This document shows positions 32,001 to 45,995 of a stretch of DNA of 64,000 nucleotides, in pieces. The DNA comes from Cyclaneusma minus (lineage: Eukaryota > Ascomycota > Leotiomycetes > Marthamycetales > Marthamycetaceae), in assembly GCA_037179335.1 (NCBI GenBank), contig JAKZHN010000002.1, forward strand, positions 1,364,001-1,428,000. Direction: 5' to 3'. The notes under the pieces are model-generated. The model ran no database searches. It had not been told where the DNA came from and saw only the letters and a list, made by a program, of their open reading frames with translations. A program made the position numbers and the translations under genes. The stretch's first letter is position 1; every line of letters begins with the position of its first letter.

Positions 32001-33098
32001 TTCAAGACCAGCAAACATCCATATTCGCGTAGCAGCGATGTGTTCTGGACTCCGTAAGTTCTCATTACCTCAAGCCCCTTAAGTACCCGCCCAAAATGTT
32101 TGCTTGCTCCCCGCCTTCCCCGTCTATGCCACGATTTCCGCACCAACTCGCCACCTTCCTGCCCCCACACCACCTGATTCACAGTCTGCTGTCAGTCATC
32201 CTCGTCACTGCTGTCAAACATCCTTGTCGTCATCCACCGCGAGACTTTTTGGTGGCTCTGAAACTCAGAACGCGAGCTGCTGATTGAAAAATTCTAAAAT
32301 CTCGATGGAAGAAAAACGAAGAAAGAAGAAAATTTGAACTATCGGAAGAGTATTTGGGGAAAGAGAACATCAATAGGGAGGATGTAGAGAGGTCGGAATT
32401 AGCAGTGTGGGACGCGAGGTGTGGAGCGTGGGCATGGCTGGGCGTTGTGTAACACGAAGTTACGCACCGCCAGCCAATGAGCGTCATTGAGTGCTGCGTA
32501 GGTAGGACGGTCAGGGATGGACAGCAAACAAACAAACATCACCATGGTCGGTCGATACTGGGGCCTGAGCTCAGTCTCTGTCTGTTGTGATTAATTTCGT
32601 TCATTGAGAAAATCGCATGATTGGATGGTTATAAAAGGCCGAAGAGGGAAACTCCATGTAAGGTACACAGCACAGGCAATGCTCACACACCTGGAGTACT
32701 TCCCCAGACCAAGTCACCAAATCACGTTTCATTCAAGCAAGACACAAGCAAGACACAAGCTTTTTTCTCTTTTGTTTTTGTGATTTGAATCTTGATTTTT
32801 CGAATCCCTTGGAACTAGCTAGACTTCCATCCCGGTCCCCAGAGAAAACAAAAGAAACAGTACCAACGCGCTGAAAGCTGCGAAGCAGCGAAGCAGATAT
32901 CTGTGTCCTATGCACAATCCCAGTAACTCCTTTTGCCGCTCGCTCGCTCCATATGCCGCAAAGAACTCAGAACTCAGAACTCATAAAACATCTCATATTG
33001 AACCCAGCCCTGGGAACTTTTTCCATCCACCATGCACCTATGCACCAATCCACCTAATGCACAACTCCCCACATCCCCCGCACAACAAGCTCGCAAGC
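32001..33098. other. Spacer between the array and STE3
   Basis: A solitary TATAAAAGG lies at 32630 without the upstream CAG box. Bases 32910-33098 are C- and A-rich and lie just downstream of the STE3 stop, so may include its 3' UTR. The open frames here show no recognisable protein. Confidence 0.4.
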
Positions 33099-35229
33099 TC
33101 ACAAAGGCACCATACCCACCAATCCACCCTGCACCTCGCTCTCTCGGCTCTTCACCTTATCCACAAACGCCCTCTCCACCTCCCCATGCCACATCCTCGC
33201 CTCGCGCGTTCCAATGGGAAACGGACATTTCGCCACCACCGGAGACACCGAAGTGATGGTCACTTCTTCGCTCACGTTGATTGCCGAGTTCTTGCGCTCC
33301 GAGCTTGCCGAACTTGCCGTGCTCGTGAGGCCACCCGCGACGCTCATTGGCGAAATCGAGCGGAAATGTCCGCTCACGCACCGAAACTCGCCTAAGTCCA
33401 TCGGCTCGGCGGTAGCTTGCACGCCCACATCTCTCGTACCAGCGCGTGCACGTCCAACTCCATGGCCAGGTTGCTGCATTTCCAGATCGAACGCATGGGC
33501 ATCCAAGCCCAAATACGCCGCTTCGCGCGCGGTTTTGCGACCTATGACTCTTGCACTCATGACACCACGTTCCACACCGGCGTCGTTGCCATTGCCACTG
33601 CCCAACTTAAGCCACTTGGGAGTCTTGAGCGCAAATGTCCGGGGCACGAAGCCGAAGAAGGTCGTGTGGGGGAGGTGGGAGGTGGTGGTGCGGGATGAGG
33701 AGGCGGAGATGGAGGTGGGGGGGATGGTGCCGGGGAGACTGAGGGATTCGGATGGATGGGGTGTGGCGGTATAGACGGCGGTGGTGGTGGCGCCGAAGCC
33801 GGAGGAGGGGCCGGTGTAGACTGCGCTGGGGGCGGTGGGGGTGGAGGAAGGCCAGGGTTGGAAACCTAGATGCTGCGCTTCTTGGGCGTTAAAGCCAGTG
33901 GCGGTTGGGGAAAGGGTGGTTGCGGTTGGTGCGAGCGAGGTTTTGCGTCTATTGTGTTGTGTTAGCTTCTCGTCATACATGTCGGAAATCCAGAATTCGG
34001 AAACAAAGAAGGAAAAGGGGGCTCTAGGAATCTGGGGATTTATGGGTAAGACTTACCCATTAGACCAAATGCTGCCTCGGTGGCTCCGACCACTCGACGA
34101 ACTGCTGCTGAAGAAGCTCTTGGCCTTCGAGATCAAACCCACCCGACTAGTCCCCGTCCCCCCAAAAGTAGCATCACTGCGTCTACGTCTCGGCTCCAAC
34201 AAGCTCGGCCAGATCCTCGCCAAGCCGCACTTCACCATAAATCGTCGGTACATATCCATAGCATCATTGCCCATGCCCACGAACAAGAACACCAGTAGTG
34301 CGAAGAGGATGTAGAGGAAGCGTCCGTAGACTTCCACGTCAAAGTTGAGGTAGATGATGATGTCCCACACGGCGGGGTTGTGCACGAACGCCCAGGAGAA
34401 GGCGTGGAAGGGCGCTTGGATGTTCTGCGAGAAATCCCAGGCGACCCAGGGCGTGTAGATGAAGAGGATGGTGACGGACATGATGAAGAGGCGCAGGAAG
34501 CGCGCTTTGCTGACGCCGGAGCCGCTGGATTCGAGGACGGAATTGAAGGCACGGCGGTGCAGGCGGATGCGGTAGAGGACGAGGGCTGGGGGATTGATGT
34601 CAGTTATGTGGTTTTGCTGATTGCGGATCGGTTGAGCAGAAAAGGGGGGAAGATTTGAACATACATGTGAAGTAGAAGTTGATGGTCACTAGGATGGGCT
34701 GCCAGATCAAATACACAATGATGAATGGCCAGCTGTAATCCACGCTTTCAAGACATCCAGCAACCGGCTCAATAAAGTAGCGATTCGGCTGAAAGATGTA
34801 ATGCAGGGCAATCTCCACGATCGGAACCGTAAAGCACACGGCGGTATCAAAGGCAATCTTGCGACGACGTCTCGCAGTCGTAGTATTCATCTCGCAATTC
34901 TCGACATCGAGGATCATGGACAAGTTGCGAGTGAGACAGAGCAGCGAAGAGAAAACGCCCATGGAGATTGGCCAGACGAGCTTGGCTTCGATGTCGCAGA
35001 GAACATCGCCTTCCCACCAGGAATCGTAGTTGGCGTTGGGCCAGATGAGGGCGTTGAGGAGGCCGAGGAAGTTGGCGAGGGTGATCCAGAAGATGAGGGC
35101 GCAGGCGGGGACGGACTTGTGGCGCCAGTGGCAGATGAAGGGGATGATGAGGATGAGCATTGCCGGGATGGCCAGGATGACGATCGAGGCTGCCAGGCCG
35201 GCCATCGTGGCATTGGATGGATTGCTCAT
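33099..35229 (-). CDS. ste3: STE3-type (a-factor-like) pheromone receptor, GPCR
   Basis: This is the seven-helix receptor for the lipopeptide mating pheromone, acting at the plasma membrane through a heterotrimeric G protein. The model is complement(join(33099..33948,34057..34585,34665..35229)), 647 aa. Five helices lie in exon 1 (GLAASIVILAIPAMLILIIP; ACALIFWITLANFLGLLNAL; ISMGVFSSLLCLTRNLSMIL; AVCFTVPIVEIALHYIF; WPFIIVYLIWQPILVTINFY) and two in exon 2 (LFIMSVTILFIYTPWVAWDF; FLYILFALLVFLFVGMGNDA). LIWPNANYDSWWEGDVLCDI and the loop before helix 3 are typical of Ste3/PRE-1. Exon 3 encodes a long Ser/Thr/Pro-rich cytoplasmic tail, as in filamentous ascomycetes. Introns begin GTATGT and GTAAGT. 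ATG 35229 is chosen for its A at -3 and because a likely 55-nt leader intron (35241-35295) would remove the upstream ATG at 35250. Confidence 0.93.
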
Positions 35230-37496
35230 GATTGCTGATACTGTGTGCATCGGTTAGAAAGATGTAAGTAGACTTGTTGGACGATTGGAACGGACCTTGA
35301 GGGAGGTGTTGTAGTATCTCTTGGGTCTCTTGAGAGCTTTGTAGTCTGGCACACTTGAAGACAAGTGGCTCAGATTGGAATATGGGGTTTCTGATTGACC
35401 TTGGTAGACGGAGCGTCGAAACAGAATAGCTCGAAGCTATGATCAGGGTGGAGATTGGAAGTCGAGATAGAAGACAAGCTTCTAGAAGGAGGCTTCGATG
35501 AGAGACTTTGATGAGTGGCAGTCAAGATACTTGGATCTTGTTCGAAGTCAGGTGTGATCGTGATGAGGAAGAAAAATCTTTGGGATCAGATCGAGATCGA
35601 GTAGAGGTAAGTAGATTTTCGTTACATTGCGTTATTGAGAGCAATAAGCTGGCATTGCGAGTATAGAGGTTATTGAGGAAGTCGACATGTCCATTGCCAT
35701 CTGGTACGACGACAGTGGTGGCAATAGGGGCTCAATAAGCACAGTCCCCAGCCGCCGGATCTCGAAAAGGAAAAAGTGACTCCAGGTCTTCTCGTCGACA
35801 GAGTAACAGTAATAACAGTAAAACATGACAGAAGAAGCCCACTGCCATGTCTTTGGGTAGTAGAAGATGGCAGCCGTTGCGGCGTTGAAAGATGCGGTGG
35901 TGTGTAACCTCAGCTTATTGAGGCCTCTATTGAGAGCTCGATTGAGCGAAGCGCGAGAAGGAAGTGCGACACGGCAAGAGAAAGTGCACGCGACAGAAAC
36001 AGAGCAATTGTGCGATGCAAGACTGAACAGACGCGGAAGCTTGAAACAGATCATAGGACAGAATGGGAATCTCATGGTGTTCTCTGCATGCGGCTTACCG
36101 TTGCCATGCGCAGGTGCGGGATCTGGCTGGCAGATCATTTTCGTCCCCCACGGGTGTCACCACACCCTCAACGGCTGAAGAACCTTGGAGATAAGCCCTA
36201 AAGCTGCAGTTGGCCTGCATCCTCGTGGCATTGGAGAGACGTTGATGAGGATGTTTGATGATCGCGACTTGCCTTCCGGTGCGGTTCTGCCTCGTGGGGG
36301 GGCGACGGCAAGATGTGGTGTGGTGTCTGAGAGCGTCTCCGCGCTCTGAACGTGTCGCTGTCCCAGAGCAGGAACGCCACAACGTGAGCGTCACGTGATC
36401 CCTCCCAGCAGCAGTATAAACTCCCCTCTTCCCACGAATGTTCTATAGCTGATAGTAATTCGAGCTCGAGGCTCGTGTTCGCGATGCCAGGAAGACACCA
36501 AAAAATTAGTGCGATGACATGTCCCCAGTTTTTCACGTCGCAGTCGCCCCCATTCTTCTGACTGATCAGCATGCAGTTCCCCTCGTCCTTCACGCCTCTT
36601 TCTCATTTTCGCTGGAAATGCTGCAATGCATATCCGCAGTATTTTTAGGACCAATCTTCGACCCCACGGCAACATTGCAGGATTGGTAAGTGTGTGGGAT
36701 GCGATCTTCGAGACTTCGAAAACTCCGAGGCAGACTGGCCTTGTCGATCGTATCGACCTTCGATGGAGTTTGTAGTTTGGAGCTTTGGAGCCTTGAGGGC
36801 GATGGCTTGGGGTCGAAGTCAAGGCAATTTTTGGTGGTTTACCAGGTGCCTCATGTTGGATGTGTGAGCGAGCAAGGCGTCCAAACAAGGCGCCGAAGGT
36901 TCGAGGGGTACGTCGTTGGCTTCAAAGATGAAGCAAACACCTCGCCACATCTCCACACTCACACCACCCAGGGTCTCACAACACTCACTTCACTTTGCAA
37001 CCTTTTCAGTAATTTTAAGTTTTCCAATTCTTCTCTGTCATCCTGAGCCACTCTAGGCGGGTCTATGATCTATCCTAAACTTCCATACGCAACTGTGGTA
37101 TCATTCTGCTTGCCGCAGACAAGACTCCAAAAAACCATGCAAAGATGAAATGCCCGGAAAGGCATCATCCCAATGAGGTATATACCCAGCTCTCTTCATG
37201 CGAGGAGAACCCCATATTACCCCCCAAAAAAGAAAAAATCAGACATGAGAAACGAAAATGCTCGTCGGTACGCCGACGCCCCAAGAAATGGAAATCCGTC
37301 ATCAAATCTTTCATGCTTCCTCACCGAACGAGCGCGCTTCGATCCCAACCTTCCCCACATGCATCCCCAGACCCAAGACCCCGCGCCCCGGTCGCGCTCC
37401 CATCGCGGCGTCTGAAAGACGCATCGCATCATGGCGAGAAAAAATAAAATTTTCCGAACCATTGCGCAGCTGAACCAGCGAGACGAGCTAGCCCAT
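35230..37496. other. Spacer with STE3 promoter; no gene supported
   Basis: The first few hundred bases must contain the STE3 leader and promoter. Open frames on the minus strand at 35632-36138 and 36391-36888 and on the plus strand at 36690-37046 lack family motifs. A short CACACTCACACC-rich stretch lies near 36950, and A-rich runs at 37212-37245 precede the transporter's 3' end. Confidence 0.45.
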
Positions 37497-39256
37497 CTAG
37501 TCACGAGGCAGCCCATCGTTCGCCAAGTCCGTGCTACTCCTGCTCTGCCTCGTGCGAATAGTAGCCGTCCCCTCCTGCCCATTCTTCTCATCATCGCTCT
37601 GTCCACTCTTCTCCCCCGCCTTAACCTCCTCATCCGCATCCGCAAAGCCATACTCCCTCGCCATCTGCTTAATCTCCCTATCGCTCAGATAAGGAAGTTG
37701 CTCGGCAGCATGAACATAAGAGATGTTCTCCAGGTATCCTTTCGCAAAAATCAAATCGATCTCCTCGAGCGAGCGCTTCTTGGTTTCGGGATAGAAGAAG
37801 TAGATGATGGGGATGAAACAGGCGTTTACGACGGCGAAGAAGAGGTAGGTTCCCCAGCCGATGTTGCTGATCATTACGGGTGTGACCATGACGATCAGGA
37901 AGTTGAAGAGCCAGTTGGAACATGTGGATACGGCGTTGGCGCGCGCACGAGTGCGGATAGGGTTGATTTCGGCAGGGTACAGCCAAGGTAGAGGAAGCCA
38001 GGTAGCACCGAAAGCCATGATGTAAGTAAAAAGACCCACACCAGCACCACGTGCAGACATCGGATCACCAGGAATAAGGCAAGCGAAGACGAGGACCATG
38101 GACAAGCATTGGCCGACAGTGCCCCAGAGGAAGAGTTGACGACGACCCAAGCGCTCGATCACGAACCAGGAGAAGGTGGCGGAGATGGCATAGACAATCA
38201 TGTTCACACCACCCAAGAGCAGAGCCAGGTTTTGCGATGTGCCGACGGACTCGTGGAAGAGGATGGGGAAGTAGTAGATGACGGCATTGCAACCACCGAT
38301 TTGTTGCATTAGTTGAGACGAGGCACCGAGAAGCATGCGGCGGAAGTGTTGCGTCTTGCCGCCGGTGACGAGAGCTTTGAATGGGGTTTTTTGGCCGAGT
38401 TGGCCGGAGGAGATGATGCTGTCCATGATGATGGATTTTTGGAGCTGGCATTCGTGGTGCTCGGGAGGCTGGCCGTGGAGAGCGGAAATGACGGAGAGAC
38501 CTTCCTCGTGGCGTTCTTTCGAGAGGAGCCAGCGGGGGGACTCGGGGAGGAAGAGAGTACCGACGACGAGGATGATGCCGAGGAGGATCTGGAAAGCAAT
38601 GGGGAATCGCCAGGTGAGGTTGTCAGGGCCGTAAGAGGCGCCGTAGTCGATCCAGTAGGCGATGACGGTGCCGAAGGCGATGATACCTCCCTCAATGCAG
38701 ATGAGAAGACCGCGGTTGGTGGTTCGGCTACACTCGGCTTGGTAAGTTGGGATGGTGGAGGTGTTCATGCCGTTGCCGATACCGGTGACGGTACGTCCGA
38801 TGATGAGCTGGGCAGTTGCACTGTATCCCTTGATCGCGGTAACTTGAATGATGACACCCAGTATCATGATAATGCCACCAGTGATAATCTGCTAATTGTC
38901 AGAACAGCTGCCGATAAAGTTGTGGCAAAATATCAACTCACCAGACGGCGTCGGCCGATTCTGTCACCGTAAGCCAACGAGAAGATGGCACCAAGAAGAC
39001 ATCCAATTTCGTAGATGGCAGTCACGAAACCCTGGTACGTCGAGTTGTCCTTGGTCTCGGGGAAGTAAGCGTTGAAGGCGTCAGCAGAGATGATTCCACT
39101 CATGACACCCTGGTCGTAACCGAACAGGAGGAAACCCGTGGTGGCGATGGTGGAGACAAGCAGGTTTAGCCGCTTGCCCTGCATGCCAGCATAGCTGTGC
39201 GTCTCCGTCATAGACATGGTGTTGGTCTGGGACCGTCCCATATTCATTCCAAACAT
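37497..39256 (-). CDS. MFS sugar transporter (hexose-type)
   Basis: This is a twelve-helix plasma-membrane sugar:H+ symporter of the sugar-porter family. The model is complement(join(37497..38888,38942..39256)), 568 aa; the 53-nt intron begins GTGAGT, ends GCAG and joins GRRRL to IITGGIIM. Family signatures in order: GFLLFGYDQGVMSGI (helix 1), GDRIGRRR (loop 2-3), IGRTVTGIGNGM, PESPRWLLSK, QQIGGCNAVIYYFPILF (helix 7, sugar path), ERLGRRQLFLWG, and PETKKRSLEEIDLIF after helix 12. The C-terminal tail is hydrophilic and charged. Which sugar it carries cannot be read from the sequence. ATG 39256 begins MFGMNMGRS; the ATG three codons later would also serve. Confidence 0.94.
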
Positions 39257-42200
39257 GATGGCGGTGGTGTTCGGAAAGACAGTCTTCTAGAAACGTCTGA
39301 TCTGGTGCCTGCCAGTTGGGTAGTAGTGGTGAGTTGGATAAGGGTTTTGTAAGCGCAGCAAGTCAATTGCGCAGCGAGTACAAACGGCCTTATGGGGGAC
39401 GCGAGAGCCTGACTCGAGGGACTAGAAGCATAGGCCCTTTCGAAAAGCTGGAGATGATGGGGAAAGATGGAGAGAGAGGAGAGGATGGATAAAGAAGGGG
39501 ACCTTGGGGGATGTGCCCGAAGTTCTTATATCCCCAGATCCGGACACCCAAGAGGCTGGAGGCGTCAGTACGTCGACATCACCTCCCGGGGGGCTGCTCA
39601 TGGGTGTTTGGTAATTTGTGGGGACGATAGTACTCGTGCCCTTACTCATGACAACGGGCTGGCGGGCCCCACAGCTCTTTTTTGTCCAGCAATGGTGACA
39701 AGTTGTATCTCTTGAAAGGATGCGGGCTCATGATTCGGTCAGCCTGTCGGCCCGCACGTATGGTCTCGGTTAGAATCCATTGGGACAGTGCTCGTACGCA
39801 GTGTTTATCCCGCCCAAATCCAATGAAAACGGCCGCCGCCGCATGCTCTCGGCGCTTCTCCCTCCACACTCGCGGTACCAAGAGGCTCTTGCGTGCCAGC
39901 TCCGCCCGCATTGGGCGGCGTCCCTCAAACACCCGAACATCTTGAAAGGCGGTGTCGCTGGATTCTGCTCTGTAGTCATTTCGTCGGCTGTGGTTGGCTG
40001 GCCGCTGGGCTCCGCGTGCGTCATGCCAGTTCCCTCCGCAGTCGTCGTCTCCCCCTGCCGCTGGGCGTCTGGGGATCGACACGGGCTTGGCCGTGCCGAA
40101 ATGCCAGATAAAGGTAGGCCTCGCCGGCTCCACCCTCGACGTCATTCTTCCCCGCAAACCAAATTGCCAGGGCGCTGTATTTGGCGTTGCTCGGCTTTCC
40201 TTTGTCGGCCTAGCCGTTGCTCACACAATGCGGAGCGGCATAGCTGCCGGGAACGAGGGCTGCGAGGGCTGGAGAGGGTGAGGGAGGGTGAGGGAGGGCT
40301 GAAGGCGGCACAGCACGGCGGGATGGGCTGCTGTATGGTCGCGGCGTAGGGCTTGGCGGCGGACATGGCTGACATTGACAAAGACGTTGTTCCCAAACAT
40401 TGCTTTTCTGCGATTGCCACGATCTTTGAGGCTCTGTATGCAGCACCGCATGTCGAGGTTGCCGATCGCAGTTCTCAACGTGTCGAAGCTGAAAATCAGA
40501 GCAGCTTTAGCCAAAGGTTTCAAGCAAAGGGCACCGAAGACGGGAGCGATCGACGGCCCAGCGGGAAGCCTACTGACTTGGCTGCCAGGCGAAGCTTTCC
40601 GCGCAAACGCGCCCAGCCTGTTAGAACTCTTGTTTGTGTGACAGGAGTCCGAAAAAAAACGACGTCGTCGACGTGCTGGAGGTGTGTTGGATGCTTGCAA
40701 ACAAGGGGCTGTCCGATTTATTCCCGACCACCGCCACGCTCGATTCATCATTCTGCCAAGAACATATGACAATCCGCGATCAAGAAAAATCCCCGACTCG
40801 TCTACGCCAAACCACCACACAACACCACGATCCCCTTCCGCCCTCCTCAGCCGCCGCCATGCAAAAATCCCGTGCAATGCTACCCCAAATCTGCAAAAAA
40901 ACGCCAACATTTTCAGCAAGGCTCAAGCACGTTGGCAGCCGAATTTCTTCTTCAACCAAAGACGCAGCAAGACGTCATCACCACCAGAAATGAACTGATG
41001 TTTTCAACAGCCAAGCCTCGCCTACCCCGTCCCTTTACATACACACTTTACCCCAACAAGCATCCATCCGTCGCAGCGCGCTTATTCGATGCGCCGACAT
41101 GGATCACATCCAAAAGAGCCCGAAGCAGACCCGAGCTCGCGGAGCATTGAAAAAGAAGCAAAAAAATTGAATCGCATTGAGTTGCCCCAGAGACCCTGCG
41201 TACATCGATGCTGTGTTCCCTACCGTTCGGCTGAACGAGCAAATGGCAACGAGCTGTTCTGCCAGTTGAATCAGAGCCGTAGCCGTTCGTGCAGTGTCGG
41301 TTCCAAAGTTCGGATAGCGATGGCATTACGAAAGTAGTGATCGTGTTTCTCGCATCAATCCGACGCGTCTGGTTCTCACGATGCTCACCCCCTTTGCAGC
41401 TTTGCTTTGCTTTGCGTGCATCGTAACATGAGAACACTCTTCCGTCATTCTCGTCACTTCCCTGTCCAGCAGCGTCAATACGTTTTCGCTTTCCCCTGTC
41501 CTCTTCCCCACCATCGGCTCCCCATCCCCACCAACTTCAATCCCCCCAGTGCCTCATGTCAAAAGCTGGAAAGCGCCGAAGGGTCCCCAGTGGATCTCTG
41601 CTAAGCTATGTTGCTAATGCGGAGAGACGGGGTATTGGAGCACCAGCCAAGCGAATGGGAATCGTCAATGGGGATGAAGGCGGAGGCGGCGCAAAGCCCG
41701 TCGGCCGAGGAAGGTGGGCCGGGCAGACTCCACAAAGTCTCAAGCATCGATGCTTGGCGCTTGGCCCAAAACTCCACAAAACTCCACATCTTCTCCACGA
41801 TGTCTCCCGTGCGCTCCACTTATTTACGATAACAATCCAGTCCAGTCAAGATCCCCAGAAATTTTCAAATCGAACCTTGCAAAGCTGCTGGGTGGTGAGA
41901 AAACAAACCGGGCAAGTTTTGCGCGTCTGAAAAGCCTGAGCGTCAGAGCCTGACAATCCTGAATAATGTCGATTGCACGTCGAAGCACAAGGATTCGATT
42001 TCTAATGCAACGGTTTGGTCCGATAGGAATGACGGAAGAGGCGAAGATGGTCGAGACACACGTGCCCGACACGCTTGAATCGCCGCCTTGTCATACCCAC
42101 ACATCCCTATGTACCTATATATTTCGAATTGATCTGCTGAACGGTGATTCGGTGAGCTAGATGGACAAACCGACGGAGCGAGGATTGGACCTTGCGACCT

Positions 42201-42480
42201 TGGAACGTGGTTCATCAATCTGGGGGAAAACCGAAATCTGGAGCAATGGTCACATGGCTGAAAAAATGAACTAAACGCCGAAGTAAGGGACGCGATACTT
42301 GACTCCATGCAGGTTTGACGGCCGAGAACTAGGAGAGATGTCGGGAGTAGAACATGTTAAGTGAGTGATGCGTGGTGAGATGTGATGTGTACTTCCAACA
42401 TACTGACTGATCTGAGACCTGAAATCTAGGCGGATTGCGAGGGATAGAAGCGGGTATAATAGGGGGTTTCACAGTGAGAG
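39257..42480. other. Gene-free spacer, including transporter promoter
   Basis: Overlapping open frames on both strands fill 39640-40920, the longest 232 codons on the minus strand at 40221-40919. They are Arg/Ala/Pro-rich, overlap each other, and show no motif, so are not called. Bases 40268-40295 contain GAGGGTGAGG repeats. Before the AT-rich block the sequence keeps normal composition to about 42480, where it changes abruptly. Nothing else is recognised. Confidence 0.45.
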
Positions 42481-44812
42481 ATTAGCCAGCGGGTTTGGGA
42501 GTTTAAATTATCTCCAGCCCATTTTTAAATTCACAAAAATAATTTTGACTCTGCAAAAACGAAATAATCTCCGATTTTAAAAAAAAATCAAAAATCGGCC
42601 AAATAATTAATTTTATATTTATTTTCAAAATAATCTCGGGCAGATTTAATAAATAAGCATGCATTTGGAATGCATTTGCTTTATAAATTCCTTTGTAAAT
42701 AAAGCTATTTTTATAATTTAAATTCTAATTGCTTTATATTATATCCCAAGCGCCGCCAATTGCTATTTAAAATGCTTTTTAAGCGCCAAAAACTATCCAA
42801 AATAATAGCCAAAATACGCGCGTATTTTAGCTATTTTTCCAAATGGCTAAAATTATAGCCTAATTAAATTTAATAAACAAATTTAATACTTTTTTTAATA
42901 AAAATGTTTTCATAATTAATATACGCTTGCAAATTGCCAAAAAAATACGTATTAATTGCTATTTAAAAAATAGTAATTTTGCCAAATAAATAGAAATTAA
43001 ATTTAAAATTCTGTATAAAGCCTTTACTATTTAGCGCAATAAATTAAAAACTATTATTAGCCGAAAAGTATAGCGCAAAAAACAGGCAAATATTTTTATA
43101 AAAGAAACATTGATTTAAAAAAAAAAATTAGTTTATTTCTACTTAAAATTATTTAATCAAGCTATAAAATATATATTTAATAATTATTTATACTATTTTA
43201 AATAAAATAATATGTTTTTTAAAAAAGCTATTATAAACCCGCTAGCGTATTATTAAACACCAGTTTTAAATTAGCAAAGCATTTTATTAATTATTAAATA
43301 TATTTTTGCAAATGGCGAAAATTTAAAAAGAAAACAAATTAAAATCCCAGCCAAAATCCCAATTAAAAAAATATACTAGTCGAAAGAAATACGCTAATTA
43401 AAAAAAATATACCAGCCAAAAATAAAGCGCCAATTAAAAACAAAGCGCTTTTTAATACCTAGGCAATATTTTTTATAGCTATTATATTAGCAATTTAGCA
43501 AATTAATATTTAAGCTTTAAAGCATTTTATATTATAGCAAAAAATTGCATTTAATTAAATAATAAAAATAATAGAAATATAAATAATTTAAAAAAGAAAT
43601 TAAAGCATAAACAAAATTATACCTTTTAATAATACCGGCGTAATAGCTTAAAGAAACATTAATAGCAGTTTTAATTCCAATTATATAAAAAAAAGGCTAA
43701 AAGAAACAGCGGATTATTAAGGATATTAAAAATACGCTTATAATATAAACAAAAATTGAATTAAAAAAACCTGCGCAAAATAAAAGTCTATTTGAAAAAA
43801 GAAAGCAATTAAATGCAAATGAATAAAAAAACAGATCGAGAAAAATATTGCTATTAAAAATATATCCTGCAATTTAAAAATTAATATAAAAAAACTAGCC
43901 CAAATAAAAATGCAACGCCAAATATAATAAGTTTTGCTTAATTAATAAAAGCGGAATTTTAAATTTTAATTAATAGCCTTGCAAGCCAAAAAAAAAGCGC
44001 GAAAAATCCTTTTAAAACTAATTTATTTTTTTATTATAGCGGCCCTATAATATAATCCATTATAATCAATTTTTTTCAATTATTATATTAATTTTAGCCT
44101 ATTTTATATTTAGCTATTTTTTTTATTCGCAAATTATAAATATCCGCTATATTTTTATTATTATATATATTTTTTTAGTTTATAATGGTTTTATTAATAT
44201 ATTATATAGAATTATATAAGCAATAATTTATTTTATTGCAAATTTATAATTGATATTATTGTAAATTTATAATTGCAAGGCGGTAAGGATTTTTTAGCGG
44301 CTTTTAAAAATATTAAAAGCATATTTAATATTACGGCGAAACCCTCCGGTACCACTCAACTAAAACATTTAAATTACTCTACCCCTTAAATTTGGGACCT
44401 TTATAGCTTGCTTAATAATAAATTTAATTAAATACAAAAAATAGGTCCTAATAAAAAATTAATAGGCTTTTTTAAAGATATGAAGAAAATTATACTTTTA
44501 TTACTAGCTTAAATTATTATTAATTTCCAAAATTTAACGGGTATAATACCTATTAGCAATTTTAGTCCGTTTTAATATCGTTATATTTGCAATTAAAAAT
44601 CTATAAAATAATGCATTAATATTATAATATTTTATATATAAGGTCTAAATTAAATTGGCCAATTTAGTTCTATTTAAAATCAAATTTTAAAAAAGAAATT
44701 AGCAAAAATATAATAGCGTTTACCAAAAGCAAATTTGGACAGTTTTTTAATTCTAAATTACCAAAATTAAAAGACCCCCCAAATTTACGAAATCAATTGC
44801 AGTGCTACCAGT

Positions 44813-45105
44813 CTTGAAAATAATTTAATTTTAATTTTTGATTATTGATTTTCTCAATTAATTTTACTATGAATTAATTTAAAATAATTAATTTTATAGC
44901 GTTATAGGTTTATAAAAGGCTTGGGTATTTAAAAGCGCTAAACAGCGCTAGAAAGCGCTGAGTTTAGCGGTTTTTGGCAGCGCAAATTTAAAATTGTTGA
45001 AACTCCACCAGTTTTAAAAATAATTGAATTCTAACTTTTGGAAATTGATTTTCTCAATTAATTTAACTATTCTAATCGCTTAAATAATTAATTCTATCCT
45101 ATATT
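44813..45105. repeat. Two direct copies of a ~95-bp segment in AT-rich block
   Basis: Copies start near 44813 and 45008 and share TTGATTTTCTCAATTAATTT, with AAAATAATT before it and TAATTAATTYTAT after it. Between them is an AGCGCT-rich stretch (44935-44960). They may be remnants of an older element's ends. Confidence 0.55.
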
Positions 45106-45781
45106 TTGGCATTATAAATGTTGCCAAAATTATTTGCTATAAAAAACGAAAAGCGCTTTATATTATTATAAATAGCAATATATATAAAAGAGTACCTGGA
45201 TTTTTAATTATAAAAGTATTTTTAATTTTAATTGCTTGCAAATTATATATTAAAAACAATATAAATATTATTAATTTTGCTAATATAATTTGCAAAGCTA
45301 ACGCATTTTTTATTCCTTTATTTTTTAGCCTTTTTTCCTTAATTATAGGCTATTTAATATATTAATCCTTTTAAAAAAATTATTTTGCAAATACAATTGT
45401 AAAAATAGCCTTTTAAAATATTTTAAAAAAATATTAATAAAAAGCCTTTTTTAATATTTATATATTTTAATTTATATAAAGCGTAATATAATTATTTATT
45501 TATAAAAGCTTATAAATTTAAAAAGCAATTTTAAAAAATTGGGTAATCCGTTATTTTATTAAATATATATTAATAAAATTTATACAAAACCTTAGCAAAA
45601 GATTTAAATCGAGTTTTAAAAAGCAGGGGAAAATTTCGATACGCTATTTAATAGCTTTTAAAATAATTGAATAAAAACAATAGCGCTTATTGCAAAAGGC
45701 CTGGTTAATTAAAAAAATGTAATATTTATTATATAATATTATAATTAATTAATAATATTATTACTAAATTATATTTATTAT

Positions 45782-45995
45782 AATTATTAGAAATTATCGC
45801 TTACACGTTAAAAAATGAATATATTTAATTATAAGCATTATATTTTTTTAAAAAAAAGGAGGGTAAGCTTTATAATATTAAAGCTATCCTTTCCCTTTTT
45901 TACTAATTAAGCTAAGCCAAGCTATTTACGGTAATTATAGCTAAAATTATAATTATAGCTACGATTATAGCTATAATAATCGCAATATTAGCAAT
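45782..45995. repeat. Left LTR remnant
   Basis: Aligns with 53051-53230. Differences are largely C/T and G/A (for instance CACGTT here versus CACGCT there, and TTTAATTATAAGCATT versus TTCAATTATAAGCGTT), the direction expected if this copy was mutated more heavily. It carries an extra AATTATAGCTAAAATTATAA-like segment. Confidence 0.75.

Noticed and set aside
33214..33774. 186-codon open frame on the plus strand
   Set aside because: Antisense to STE3 exon 3, no motif, explained by codon bias of the real gene.
35632..36888. Open frames of 130-168 codons upstream of STE3
   Set aside because: Mixed composition, overlapping in several frames, no motif or splice logic; probably promoter and spacer.
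38313..38972. 219-codon open frame on the plus strand
   Set aside because: It is antisense to the sugar transporter, whose frame carries all family motifs; its peptide is Glu/Asp/Gly-rich as a reverse-complement shadow.
40221..40919. 232-codon minus-strand open frame in spacer
   Set aside because: Overlapped by equally long frames on both strands, no recognisable domain, no clear start context; insufficient for a gene call.
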